Shown here in pieces: positions 31,979 to 42,870 of a stretch of 64,000 nucleotides of DNA. The position numbers were made by a program, and so were the translations under genes. Location of the stretch: positions 28,483,513 to 28,547,512 of the forward strand of contig CM043968.1 of the NCBI GenBank assembly GCA_014529385.2, in the 5' to 3' direction. The notes under the pieces were generated by a model. That model did no database searches. It had not been told where the DNA came from and saw only the letters and a program-made list of their open reading frames with translations. Origin of the DNA: Adiantum capillus-veneris. Taxonomy: Eukaryota; Streptophyta; Polypodiopsida; Polypodiales; Pteridaceae. Numbering within the stretch: the stretch's first letter is position 1; each line of letters begins with the position of its first letter.

Positions 31979-33640
31979 CTAAGTTGCATTGTACATTATA
32001 TGGGGTACTTATAATACGCTTTAATTGGTTGTATTATACAACACCACTAATTAAATGAGCGTATAATACGGTGACATATCAATAAAATCACCATATCGTT
32101 TAATTTTTTAGTTGTTTGATTGAAATACAAATTTGATCCAAATATATTTTGATCAAATTATATTTTGATTGAAATATATTGTTCTATATTTACATGAACC
32201 GTGAGCCTATCTCCATTGCTAGCTTCTTTATTTCACAAGTTGCCTTGAGTTCATTTTCCTTGAGTTCAACCTAAAGGTGAACTCTAAGACCCAAAATTAG
32301 AAGAATTTTTTTTTATTTGATTGAGCTTTTAGTTAGAAATCAAGCCTATTTTAGTAAAAATAAAAATATGAAATTGAGTTTAAATTTGATATTTAGATAC
32401 ATTGGTTAATATTTTTTAGAGTAAACTTAGAGTGAATTCCTTGAATGCTTGCCATGTGTTAAAAATTTCACACTTGGAAGTAATTTAGTTTAATTTAATT
32501 TAGTAATTACTTCTTTGTGTAGAGGCATGCTCACCCTTAAAAGTAACTTAGGTAGAGTTAGTTAGTGATTGCCTGCCAAGTGTAGAGAAATAACCCGTCC
32601 AAATATAAATTCATCTTTGTCAACCAAGCGTACTAGATGCACGAAAGGCTCTGTATGGTTGCGGGCTCATAGCAAGGATAATTCTCAATCCAAATATCCC
32701 ACCGAAACTATTTCACAAAGGGCCGGTTTAACCTATTGCAATCTTTCAAGAGCGTAATACATAGTTGCAAATCATGTCTCACAAAAGATCTTCAAATTCT
32801 TGCTAGGTGATTTAGTTCTAAGAAGAGCATAATTAAAAGCATTCTCTCTAATGAACTTGACGACATGCTAAGCATCTATTAAAGTATGTCTCACTGATGA
32901 CACTTTTCCAAAGCCTTTGAGAAGAAAAGTCAAAGTGTGGAGAGTACATGGAACCCAGGTAAGCTCACGATACTTGATTTGGATTGCAAGGCCTGCTGCA
33001 TTGTCTATGACAATGGCAGTAGCATTTTTGGATCCCCAACTTTTCAAATTGCATGCTCATAGATGCTTGCTAAAAAAAAAATTGTTTTTTATTTCAAGGA
33101 TGTATCAATCTCTTCACTAAAAATGGATCCCCTAGGGCAAATCAACATCACATTTATCAACGGTTTTTTTTGACATTTTTTCCATCCATCAAGAGCAATT
33201 GTACATCCGTACTATGGCACATACTCAAGCATTGTGCGCTTCAAAATACTCTCTGATAAAACTTTGAATTTATCTAAATATCATGTATGCATCTGGTTGT
33301 AATCGGGTTCCACATATCGTTTTTTTGTTGTGCTCATCAAAGCATCCTTGAAGATAGGATTACAGATTACATTGACGGGGATTCCACAAGAGAAAAAATC
33401 TTGAGTCCACTTGAGATGTAGCTCAAGCAAACATTGCTTGTCAAATGCTTGATGCAATGTAGAGTACTATACGCTTGCTGACCAACTATTGATGCTACAC
33501 CGAATCCTTTGAAATGGAAAGTGGTAGGTGGGGGGTTTGAACCACCAAATGCTTGATTGTATGCGGTAGTAGCGGGGCCATATTGTTCACCCCATTTTGC
33601 ACACATGGGCGGCTAGCTTACTTTATATTCTAAAGTCATC
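31979..33640 (-). mobile_element. hAT element remnant with DUF659-type transposase
   Basis: The left terminus CTAAGTTGCAT, followed by a region rich in CGTATAATAC, matches the right end of the 885-bp element at 12723-13607 (read in reverse). Between about 32740 and 33610 the minus strand encodes a hAT transposase remnant. The right terminus was not found, so the element is truncated or rearranged there. The left end is inserted in a gag-like ORF. Confidence 0.7.
32740..33610 (-). pseudogene. hAT transposase (DUF659-like) remnant
   Basis: The minus strand reads YGCTIALDGWKKCQKKPLIN near 33150-33215, VMLICPRGSIFSEEIDT, and LASIYEHAI: the 'TDGW...P..N.+..+P.G..F...+D' block typical of DUF659 domains in hAT transposases, with the first catalytic aspartate in ALDGW. 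In another frame, near 32900-33020, AIVIDNAAGLA and TWVPCTLHTLTFLLK give the second aspartate (IDNA) and the CxxH region. Stops and at least one frameshift inactivate it. The upstream frame 33367-33606 may be the N-terminal part. Confidence 0.85.
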
Positions 33641-34693
33641 TCCACATCCTGAAATATGTGTATTTTACTCCATTTTCCATGGAGATTGCATCCTTGTTAG
33701 TCCGGACCTATGAAAAACGACATGAAGAACGAGGATCACAGTATGCAAAGGATGAACAATGAAACCCTACTTACTACACTCCCCTCTACACTTGCATGAT
33801 GTATCTGAATGTGATAAAAACATGATGTATCCAATTTGAGAACCATGTTCATGCATCCAAATGTGAATCCATGCATCTACCTAAGGAAGCCTTGTATGAT
33901 TCATGACTTGTTCAATCCTTTTTGAGATCCAGGCATGTATCTTCAACCAATCCTAGGATGAAATCATGTTAAGGGAGCAATTGTTAGGGTTAAACCTACT
34001 TCTATCCTATGCCTATGTGAACTACCTCTAATGCTGCTACTCTCACACACTCTAGTGGGAAGAAACCCTACACTTTGCATGGACAACCTCTCACCTAAGA
34101 GTGCCACCTCCTATGCCATGTACTAGGACATGTGGCTCAGCATGTGGCTTAAGGCTACACTCTCATAGTGCTATATAAGCACACAATGCATTGTACAAAT
34201 TACGCATCTTATCAACTTCTATCTATTTTGTACTTTGATTGCTTACGTCAATTTTTAAATTAGCACGTCAACTTAATGTCCTAATTAGGATTGTGACTAA
34301 TCATTAACAAGCCTAGAAGTGGTATGCATAATCAAAGACATAGTGTTTGTATTTAAGCCCTCCCTGTAGTGTGACATGGTGGTTTGCACAGTCAAAGACA
34401 AGGTGTTTTGTTATCTAAACTCTATAGTAAGTCACTTGTTCAAAATGAATGACTATGAATTCAATAAGAAATTAAAAACGTGCACAATTGGCACATGTGT
34501 CATATTGAATACACACACAAACATGCTTAAAGGGCACAACTTGCTATGTAAGCATTTAAGTAGATGTGTGTACGTAAATATGGTAGATGTAATGATAGTG
34601 CAATGCTTTTATTTCTCATTGAATTTGTAATGATATGTACTAAGAACAAGTGATCACTTACTTCATTGTAGATAAGAGTATCATTTTTTATGC
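33641..34693. other. No gene; two units of a roughly 60-bp repeat at 34318-34430
   Basis: GTGGTATGCATAATCAAAGA (34318) and GTGGTTTGCACAGTCAAAGA (about 34378) start two units about 60 bp long. Related units occur on the other side of the LTR element at 42096-42286. A TATA-like TGCTATATAAG lies near 34160. ORF 34376-34630 is without a recognisable domain. Confidence 0.45.
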
Positions 34694-35235
34694 TATCATG
34701 TAGCTCCGCTCCCATGCTAGAAAACATACCAAGAAGATGCACATCGAGCTTACTTGAAGCATACTCGATTCTTAATCAGTGTTCAGGTCTTGGTAACAAG
34801 CTAGTTTTATGGTTAATGTATGCTAGATGTGGCTTTAAAGGGCCAATAGATGCCTTAATGATGATAAAAAAAAGTATGCTTGAAGTGAGCACATATGAGA
34901 GTTTATGATCTAGAACTATAATTCTTGAAGTGCTCTACCGGCCTATCTTTATGGCTCGTCGATTGGAGCTACGGTGAAGAAGTTATGGTAGTTTTAAGTT
35001 TGAGTTGATGGTAGATCCGTACTGGATTGGGCAATTGCAGTTGAGGGGACATAAATGAAATGAATGTTTGGGCCTAAAGTGCTCACTTTGTGGAGCACAT
35101 CATTCTATTTAGATAAGCAATCAGAGTTACGGTTACCAAGATATTGCCAGATTAAATTTCACCAAGGGGTAGTTCGGTAGCAGTTCGATCGTCTCGGTTA
35201 GTGTGCCATCTGAGGTGTTTGCAGCTTTGATAGGG

Positions 35236-35650
35236 GTTGTATGCAAATATGTGGTGATTGATAGTGCTTGGCGTAATATGTGAGTGAAATGTAGTGCTAT
35301 TACAAAAGCACATAAAGCTCTTGATGAGCTATTTTCTCAAAAGTATGGTCTATAGGAACAATGATTGCAAGATATACCCAGCCTGGTTGTGGATAGGAAG
35401 CTCTAGGAAAATTAACCAAATGCGAAGGGAAGGCCTTTCTCCAAATCCAATCACCTGTACTTGCATCTCGAGGGCAGGAGGCACTGTCCACGATTTGGGC
35501 AAGTAAACTCACGATGAGCTGCTGAAAGTAAACGTCGTGCTTAGCACTGATTTGGCCGATATGTATACCAAATGTGGTGTCCTTTCGGAGGCACAAAAAT
35601 TTCTCGATGAGCTTTCACTTAAAAGGTTTGACGAATGCCAAACATGGCTG
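35236..35650 (+). pseudogene. PPR gene fragment inside the 5' LTR
   Basis: Across frame changes the plus strand reads CKYVVIDSAWRNM, KAHKALDELFSQKYG, NQMRREGLSPNPITCTCISR, GTVHDLGK, HDELLKVNVVLSTDLADMYT and KCGVLSEAQKFLDELSL. These fit the L and S motifs of plant PLS-type PPR proteins ('G..PN.ITY.CIL.AC', 'LVDMYAKCG.L..A.KV.DEL'), at least two repeats and parts of two more. It is not a copy of the PPR gene at 18.7-20.1 kb. Stops and frameshifts mean it does not encode a protein. Confidence 0.8.
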
Positions 35651-36182
35651 TTGGAAGGTAGCAGAGCAATGCTTTGGTTGAAGAGTATGCCGAAGGTGGT
35701 GCCCTTTGAGGGCCACCCGCCCAAGAACACTATGGTGCCCAAGGGCCCAATAGTAATGGACGCCCAAGGAGATAGGCTCAATGGCCGCCCAATAAGGGAA
35801 ATGAGGGCATTAAGTGTAAACAAGAGAAGAAAATAAGAAAACATGGAGCTGGCGGCGATGCAGGAAGAGGAGACATGAGCTCGTGGCGTCCACTCGGGTG
35901 CTCAGACGGGCATGGCCAAGAAACGGAAAGTCCTCAACATCTCGGGTCGACCCCATTTGGTCCAAGCCATGCAAGATTTGGTGCAGCTTGACAGCCCTAC
36001 TGCCATGTCATCATGACCAACTTTTTATGCTCCCTAGCAACGACGGCACCATCGTTGCTTAGAAAGGCAAGAAAGCACTAATTTTAGGTGGTGTGGGGAG
36101 CAAGTAAGGAGGGGAAAGGCAAGCAAAGCATACGTTTTTTTTGGTGAGTAAGAAAAGGGGAGCTGACGACCATGGTAAGAGA

Positions 36183-36310
36183 GGAAGACTCTCAATTAAG
36201 AGTTAAGACAACCAAGACTCTCAGCAAGGGAGATCTCGCACAAGAGAGGAAGGCTCTCGAGGAAGAGCTAAGACGACCAAGGCTCTGGGCAAGGGAGATC
36301 TCGGACAACC
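36183..36310 (+). repeat. 64-bp minisatellite, two units
   Basis: Units beginning GAGGAAGACTCTC and GAGGAAGGCTCTCGAGGAAG. The equivalent array in the 3' LTR has three units (41144-41338). Confidence 0.8.
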
Positions 36311-36932
36311 GGGGAAGGCTACCTCTTTCTCGTGCATAAGTAGGAAAGGAGAGTTTTGATGACCAAAGGGGGCTACCTCTTTCTGGTGCATAAGCAATAA
36401 GAGGCTCTCGAAGGGAAGTTCTGACGACCAAGCGAGGAAAGTTCTCGGCGAGAAGAGGACTTGACTAAGAAATCCTCTTGACTAAGCAGCAAGGGCAAAG
36501 CGTGAACCTTGTAAGCAGTTGGAAGAGCTTCTTGAATGCAATTTTGCAGAGCTCTTAAGGGAAATTGAAGTAGGAAAAGAGCTATCCGAGATCGATTTTT
36601 TGGCACATAAGGGTGGAGAAGAAACTGGAAAAGAGTGACATAAAGAGTAGGAAGGAGTTTTGGAGAGCTCATAAGGGTAGTTGAAGCAGGTAAAGCGACA
36701 GGAAAAAATTTCCATCACCGTCATTAGTCCGAAGATTGATTAATGATCTTATTAAACCTCGATGTCATTAACGGCCCGATTAATCTTGTAAAGGGAGCCT
36801 AAACTCCAATTTTTTAGTTAATCCATGTATTGATGCTGCTAACATCTCGCCTTGGATACCAATTAAATTGAACCTAAAGCTTGACTTGATTAATTGAAGA
36901 TTATGATGATTATTGGAGCTTACAATGTTTGC

Positions 36933-37047
<115 letters not shown>

Positions 37048-37110
37048 CTCTCATAGCCAGAGGCCCCGGCCTTCTCGACTCACGTTTTGAACACTTATCC
37101 CCCAACATAA

Positions 37111-37126
37111 TTGGTGAATCCAACGC
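37111..37126 (+). promoter_or_regulatory. Primer-binding site, tRNA identity not assigned
   Basis: TTGGTGAATCCAACGC three bases after the LTR end. A near match, TTGGTGAACCCGACG, follows a separate LTR end at 54213. It starts TGG as expected from a tRNA CCA end, but I cannot name the tRNA with confidence. Confidence 0.6.
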
Positions 37127-37153
37127 AAAACCGAGCCGGGGTGGGAGGTAAAG

Positions 37154-38163
37154 ATGGAGATGCCAGGACAACGGAAGCAGTTTATTGATGATTTCAATTC
37201 CAATGGATTTGATAAAAATCTAGCAGTTGCAAATTTGCCAAAAATGCTAGAACTAGTTCAGGGATGTTTGCAGGAAGCAAAATCCATGCAGATAAAAAAG
37301 CAGATTGATGATGCAGTAGAGATGGCACTTGATGTTGTATGGGGATAGTATTGTGTTTTCAAGGATATGATCCAAAAGGTTTTATTGCATGTTATGCAGT
37401 CGAGATGAAGAGCCGAAATGTTCCAAAAAATTGGATGATTGCACCTTTTGAAGAGGTTGTAAACTCTTTTAAAAAGCGGGTTCAAGAACTGGCAGAAACA
37501 TATCCCACATGGTGGGACTATTTTGCAGAAGGATTTATTCGCAAAAGCTCAAGGATTCTAGATCTGGAAATAAAGGAGATTACTAAATGAATCCAAATTA
37601 TTTTCACTAAAGGTGAAGGAGACTACATGCAATTTCTTAATTACGATCAATTCTGGGAGCATATTTATGCAAGAAACGAAGCCAAAGCAAATGCAAAATT
37701 GGGAGTAGCAGATTCAGTTTTAGAGGAGCATATTTTGAGCAGCGTAGAAAAGGTAAATGATGAATTTAATGCTGAAACAAAATTATATGAATTATTTTCA
37801 AAGATTGCTTGCATGGACGCTACCTCCAATAATGGTCCCAATGAAGACGTAGACCGTACAACAAGTGGTTCACAAGCTATTGACCTTGACATGGGTTATT
37901 TTGAAGGAGTTCATCAAGACAATGAGCCTCTACAGGATACTAATGAAACTAGCAGCACTATAGTTGAGCAGGACAACATGTTTGTTGCAGATGATTGCAT
38001 AAATAAAGCTATCATATACACAGTAGAGACTAATGAAGTGACCGAGATTTTGGACCCAGCACAGGATGAGACTGAGAATGCCAATGAGCTTATGATTACT
38101 ACTAAAAATATTCTTGCAAATGCTATTATCACAAAACAAGATGCCATAATTGATGATTCTTGA
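37154..38163 (+). CDS. Unidentified ORF of the pol-less LTR element (one stop, one frameshift)
   Basis: A short frame (37154-37348) starts 28 bases after the primer-binding site, then a second frame overlaps it (37339-37590) and continues in the same register after a single TGA (37588-37590) to 38163. Together these give roughly 330 codons. The first part is helical and rich in lysine and aspartate (KQFIDDFNSNGFDKNLAVAN; KKQIDDAVEMALDVV). The middle has aromatic residues (TYPTWWDYFAEGF) and NYDQFWEHIYARNEAKANAK. The end is acidic (QDNEPLQDTNETSS). No zinc knuckle, protease or polymerase motif is seen. Position right after the primer-binding site is where gag normally lies, so a highly diverged Gag or a captured host sequence are both possible. 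Confidence 0.5.
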
Positions 38164-39646
38164 CTAGATCTGAAGGAGATGATTATAACAGTATAGGAGA
38201 GATTTCTAATGCGTGTACCTCTTCAGAGGGGGTGGTAGATGAACCTTGACAGTGCTATGATTGCTAAGTAACATGGATGCAGATGAGGAATAAGAGGATG
38301 ATATTGATGAGTATGAAGATTTCCTACATCATGCTGATTGTGAACATATTATTGATAGGGATTCTACATCTATGCTTATACATGGGTTGCATGAGGAGAT
38401 AACTCCTACAATTTTAACGAATGTTGATATTTTGAAGAGTGATTTTTTCAAGGATGATATGGATGAAGATTTACAAGCTAAAGCTATTTTCCATGATCAA
38501 GCTAAAATTCCAACATGTAAAAATTCCTTTGATGATACAGGTCCAGAGAGTCCAAAGGTTTTTGGTAATGGCTATGAAGCTAGAGGGGGTGGTGATGCTA
38601 AATCATCCTTGATACTGTAAAAAGTACACATGGTTTTTTATTTCCTTGGACAATGTGCCAAATGTGGCTAGATTTGGATGCTATTCCTAATGATGCTTAT
38701 GTCACTGATGTCTTGGCTGCCAGTAAAAGGGAGTCAAAATTCTTTAATGCTTTCCAGTAACGAGCTTCAGTTGCCAAAAGTTTACGGGATGTGGGGTGTT
38801 GCATTATGCTTCATGAGGAGCTCTAGTATATTGTGGAGCCCATCGATGCTATGTGATCTCAATGGTGTTTGATCCAGGAGATTCTAAGGATATTCATAAG
38901 CAGATTCAATATGGATGGATATTGTTAAGTGTGCATAGTAATTGCGTGATATTTGAACCAAAGGTAGCATATTTACACCAAAAATGCTTGATGTTGATTG
39001 ATACAGGAAATGCATGCTCATGTGGATATTATGATGCTCCAGTATGTGGGCAATTCCTTATTATCCCATTTGATCTTGGGGGCTACCAAAGTGCAAAGTT
39101 GCAGATTCAAAGGATACCAGATGTCTCTTATAGCAGATTGCATGGTACAAGGTTTTGTTTTTTGGATTTATGCTAAGTCAAAAGAGTTTTTGGTTATGCA
39201 ATCAATAAGCTTACATGGCTAGATTCCAATTGACTTCTTTGGACAATTGATGAAGTATCTTCACATCTTTTGAGTTGGTTCTGCTACCAGAACTTGAAGT
39301 AAAGGACTTCATGGCCATTCTGTGTGCAGATAGACTAATGCATACTTGAGCTTGACATGGTTCCCTAAATCAAACTTGATGGTCAAGCCGTGTGCATAAT
39401 TAACTGGAGCACTTGAGTCTAGTGGGGTTCACTAATAAAGTTTTCCATAATTGAATGCTTTGGAGATGCGGCAGATAGGCAGCTACCTAATGATTAAGCT
39501 AGACCATTGATGATAGGTTATAAGACTTATCTTATTCTTCATATGTTTACCAGTTATGTGAGTCTGATGATGGAAAAGATCTTAAGGTACCTATAGCAGG
39601 TGCAGTTGGCACAGACCGGAGGCTGTGCAGGTTCAGAGGGGGTGGA
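38164..39646 (+). other. Rest of the internal region, short acidic ORFs, purine tract at end
   Basis: Frames 38372-38620 (acidic, IDRDSTSMLIHGLHEEITP upstream) and 38853-39176 continue the unidentified coding-like sequence without a recognisable domain. The last 15 bases (39632-39646, TTCAGAGGGGGTGGA) are the polypurine tract before the 3' LTR. Confidence 0.5.
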
Positions 39647-40187
39647 TGTCATGTAGCTTTGCTCCCATGCTAGGAAATATACCAAGAAGATGCACATCGA
39701 GCTTACTTGAAGCTTACCTAATTCTTGATCAATGTTCAGGGCTTAGTAACAAGCTATTTTTATGGTAAATGTATGTCAGATGCGGCTTTAAAGGGCTAAT
39801 AGATGTCTCAATGATGCTTAAAAAAAAGTATGCTTGAATTAAGCACACATGAGAGTTTATGATCTAGAATTTTAATTCTTGAAGTGCTCTGCGGGCCTAT
39901 CTTTACGGGTCATCGATTGGAGCTACAGTAAAGAAGTTATGGCCGTTTTAAGTTTGAGTTGATGGCATATCCATACGGGATTGGGCGATTGCAGTTGAGG
40001 AGACATAAATGAAATGAATGTATGGGCTTAAAGTGCTCACTTTGTGGAGCACGTTGGTCTTTTTAGATCAGCAATCAGAGTTACGGTTACCAAGATATCA
40101 CCAGATTAAATTTCACCAGGGGCCAGTCCCGTAGCAGTTCTTGGTCACCTCGATTAGTGTGCCATCTGAGGTGTTGCAGCTTTGGTA

Positions 40188-40605
40188 GGGGTTGTATGCA
40201 AATATGTGGTGATTGACAATGCTTGGTGCAATATGTGTGTTAAATGTGGTGCTATTATGAAGCACATAAAGCTCTTGATGAGCTATTTTCTCAAAAATAT
40301 GGTCTATAGGCACAATGATTGCAAGATATACCCAGCCTGGTTGCGGCAAGGAAGCTCTAGGAAAATTAACCAAATGCGAAGGGAAGGACTTTTTCCAAAT
40401 CCAATCACCTATACTTGCATCTCGAGGGCAGGAGGCACTGTCCAAGATTTGGGCAAGTAAATTCACGATGAGCTGTTGAAGGTAAACGTCATGCTTAGCA
40501 CTTATTGGCCGATATGTATACCGAATGTGGTGTCCTTTCGGAGTCACAAAAAGTTCTCGATGAGATTTCACTTAAAAGATTCTGAGAATGCCAAACATGG
40601 CAGTG
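40188..40605 (+). pseudogene. PPR gene fragment inside the 3' LTR
   Basis: This is the counterpart of the fragment in the 5' LTR. It reads VVCKYVVIDNAWCNM with CVKCGAI, then NQMRREGLFPNPITYTCISR and GTVQDLGK, HDELLKVNVMLST, ADMYTECGVLSESQKVLDEI across frame changes. Some positions are closer to the PPR consensus than in the 5' copy (VKCGAI, ITYTCI, QKVLDE), as expected of two independently decaying copies. Confidence 0.8.
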
Positions 40606-41143
40606 GGAAGGTAGCGGAGTGATGCTTTGGTTGAAGAGTATGCCCAAGGTGGTGCCCTTTGAGAGCCACCCACCCAAGGACACTATGGTGCCCAAGGGCC
40701 ACATGGTAATGGCCGCCCAAGGGGATAGGCTCAATGGCCGCCCAATAAGGAAAATGAGGGAATTAATTGTGAAGAAGAGAAGAAAATAAGAAAACATGGC
40801 GTGGACCAGTGGGCAGCGATGCAGAGAAAGGAAACATGAGCTTGCACCATGCACTCGGGTGCTCAGACGAGCACGGCTAAGAAACGGAAAGTCCTCACCA
40901 TCTTGGGGCGACCCCATATGATCCAAGCCATGCAAGATTTGGTGTAACTTGACACCCCTACTGCCACATCATCAAGAGCAATTTTTTAATGCTCCCTAGC
41001 AATGACGGTGCCATCGTTGCTTAGGGAGGCAAGAAAGCGCTAATTTTAGGTGGTGTGGGGAGCAAGTAAGGAGGGGAAGGGCAAGCAAAGCATAAGTTTC
41101 TTTTGGTGGTTAAGAAAAGGGGAGCTGATGACCATGGTAAGAG

Positions 41144-41338
41144 AGGAAGGCTCTCGAGGAAGAGCTAAGACAACCAAGGCTCTCCGCAAGGGAGAGCTCG
41201 GACAAGAGTGGAAGGCTCTCGAGGAAGAGCTAAGGCAACCAAGGCTCTAGGCAAGGGAGAGTTCGAACAAGAGAGGAAGGCTCTCAAGGAAGATCTAAGA
41301 CAACCAAGGCTCTCAGCAAGGGAGAGCACATCCAACTG
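41144..41338 (+). repeat. 65-bp minisatellite, three units
   Basis: Units begin GAGGAAGGCTCTCGAGGAAG at about 41144, 41209 and 41274. Two units in the other LTR. Confidence 0.85.
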
Positions 41339-41946
41339 GGGAAGGCTACCTCTTTCTTGTGCATAAGCAGGAAAGGAGAGCTCTGATGATGAAAGGGGGC
41401 TATCTCTTTCTCGTGCATAAGCAAGAAGAGGCTCTCGAAGACAATCTCTGACCACCAAGCGAGGAAAGTTCTCGGCGAGAAGAGGACTCAACTAAGCAAT
41501 CCTCTCGACTAAGTAAGGGTAGAATGTGAAGCTTGTAAGCAGTTGGAAGAGCTTCTTGAATGCAATTTTGGAGATCTCATAAGGGCAATTGAAGTAGGAA
41601 AAGAGCTATCGGAGCTCGATTTTTTGGCACACAAGGGTGGAGAAGAAACTTGAAAAGAGTGACATAAAGAGTAGGAAGGAGTTTTGCAGAGCTCATAAGG
41701 GTAGTTGAAGCAGGTAAAGCTACAACAAAAAAATTACATCACTGTCATCAGTCCAAAGATTGATTAATCAACTTATTAAACCCCTGTGTCGTGGTTAATC
41801 TTCTAAAGGGAGCCTAAACTCCCATTTTTTAGTTAATCCAAGTGTTGATGCTACTAACAGCTCACCTTGGCTGCGATTACATTGAACTTAAACCTTGACT
41901 TGATTAATTAATGATTACAGTGATTATCGGAGCTTACAGTGTATGC

Positions 41947-41950
<4 letters not shown>

Positions 41951-42032
<82 letters not shown>
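41951..42032 (+). repeat. (CT)n microsatellite within the 3' LTR
   Basis: About 41 CT units. Confidence 0.95.
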
Positions 42033-42035
<3 letters not shown>

Positions 42036-42095
42036 AGAATCCCCACGCCTTCTCGGCTCACGTTTTGAACACTTATTCCTCGACAACGCCATCTC

Positions 42096-42286
42096 TACAG
42101 CGTGAACGGGTGATCCACATAACTAAAGATAGAGTGATTACTAAACCCTAAACCCTCTCTACAATGAGACACAATGATCTACATAGCTAGAGATGTGGAA
42201 TCTAACCCACTTTGTACTCTCCTTGTAGTGTGATGTGATGGTCTGCACAGTTATGAAGAAATTTTCTAGTTTTCTAACCCTCTTGC
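42096..42286 (+). repeat. About 63-bp diverged tandem repeat, three units
   Basis: Units starting near 42096, 42159 and 42223 share a pattern of 'ac(a/g)(a/g)tg.ga....(g/a)atg(a/g)tc(t/c)(a/g)cata...'. Related units lie left of the LTR element at 34318-34430. The sequence AAACCCTAAACCCT here resembles two telomere units but is part of this repeat. Confidence 0.5.
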
Positions 42287-42460
42287 TGTCAGGACAAGGG
42301 TCCTACGGGGCAAGGCCCAACCTAGGGGGTCAGGGACCTAGGCCAAGGGCCGGCTGGACCAGTGCGGACTGGGGATCCCCTTAGGGCAAGTGCTAGGAGC
42401 TAGCCTATATAAGGGGCAATAGGGAGGAGGATCCCAGGTTCAGTTACCCTAGGTCTTACA
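42287..42460 (+). repeat. LTR (174 bp) of a Ty3/gypsy element, 5' end
   Basis: It begins TGTCAGGACAAGGG and ends GTCTTACA, followed at once by a tRNA-iMet primer-binding site. An inverted copy (55576-55740) is present 13 kb away, beside a purine tract, so the family is the same but the two belong to different insertions. A TATA-like CTATATAAGG lies at about 42405. Confidence 0.85.
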
Positions 42461-42461
42461 T

Positions 42462-42473
42462 TGGTATCAGAGC
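42462..42473 (+). promoter_or_regulatory. Primer-binding site, tRNA-iMet type
   Basis: TGGTATCAGAGC, the standard plant initiator tRNA-Met complement, one base after the LTR. Confidence 0.9.
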
Positions 42474-42870
42474 TACAGGGGAAGGGAGAGCCATGGAGGA
42501 GGGGAAAGGGTTCTCTCTCTCTTTAGGTCTCTCTCTCTCGATTGAAGAAGGAGGGCAACCTCTCGAACTCTCAATCGACTTCAGCGTAGCCTCTCAAGGG
42601 CGCTCAGGCCATGGGAAGGACTGCTTCATAGGCGAGGAAGGCATGGCCCGACTCCTTTTCGGCAAGGCCCAACAAGCAGGCAGTGGAATCAGCCTCTTCA
42701 CTAGCGGGTTTCGACTGAGTTGCGGCCCGCGGGAAGCAACTCTTGCACACAGACAAGGCCCAATGTGACCTGCACAAAACTGGTCCATCTTGGGCTTGAT
42801 GGATTCGCCATGTCCCGAGGGACAATTTACGTCACAGTGCCGTAGTGAGGAGAGGACATGCTCGAGCTCC
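42474..42870 (+). mobile_element. Leader and possible gag start of the Ty3/gypsy element, truncated
   Basis: After the primer-binding site an ORF opens at 42493 (91 codons) with serine/leucine-rich low-complexity sequence and no Gag landmark. No pol follows; the element seems to be cut off within the next few hundred bases. Coding status of the ORF is doubtful. Confidence 0.45.

Larger units (their letters stand above)
39647..42085 (+). repeat. 3' LTR (2,439 bp)
   Basis: It begins TGTCATGTAGC directly after the purine tract and ends CTCGACA. It is collinear with 34694-37107. The additional minisatellite unit and the shorter (CT)n array account for much of the length difference. Confidence 0.85.

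Noticed and set aside
42110-42160. Telomere-like AAACCCTAAACCCT
   Set aside because: Only two units, inside a diverged 63-bp repeat; not an interstitial telomere array.
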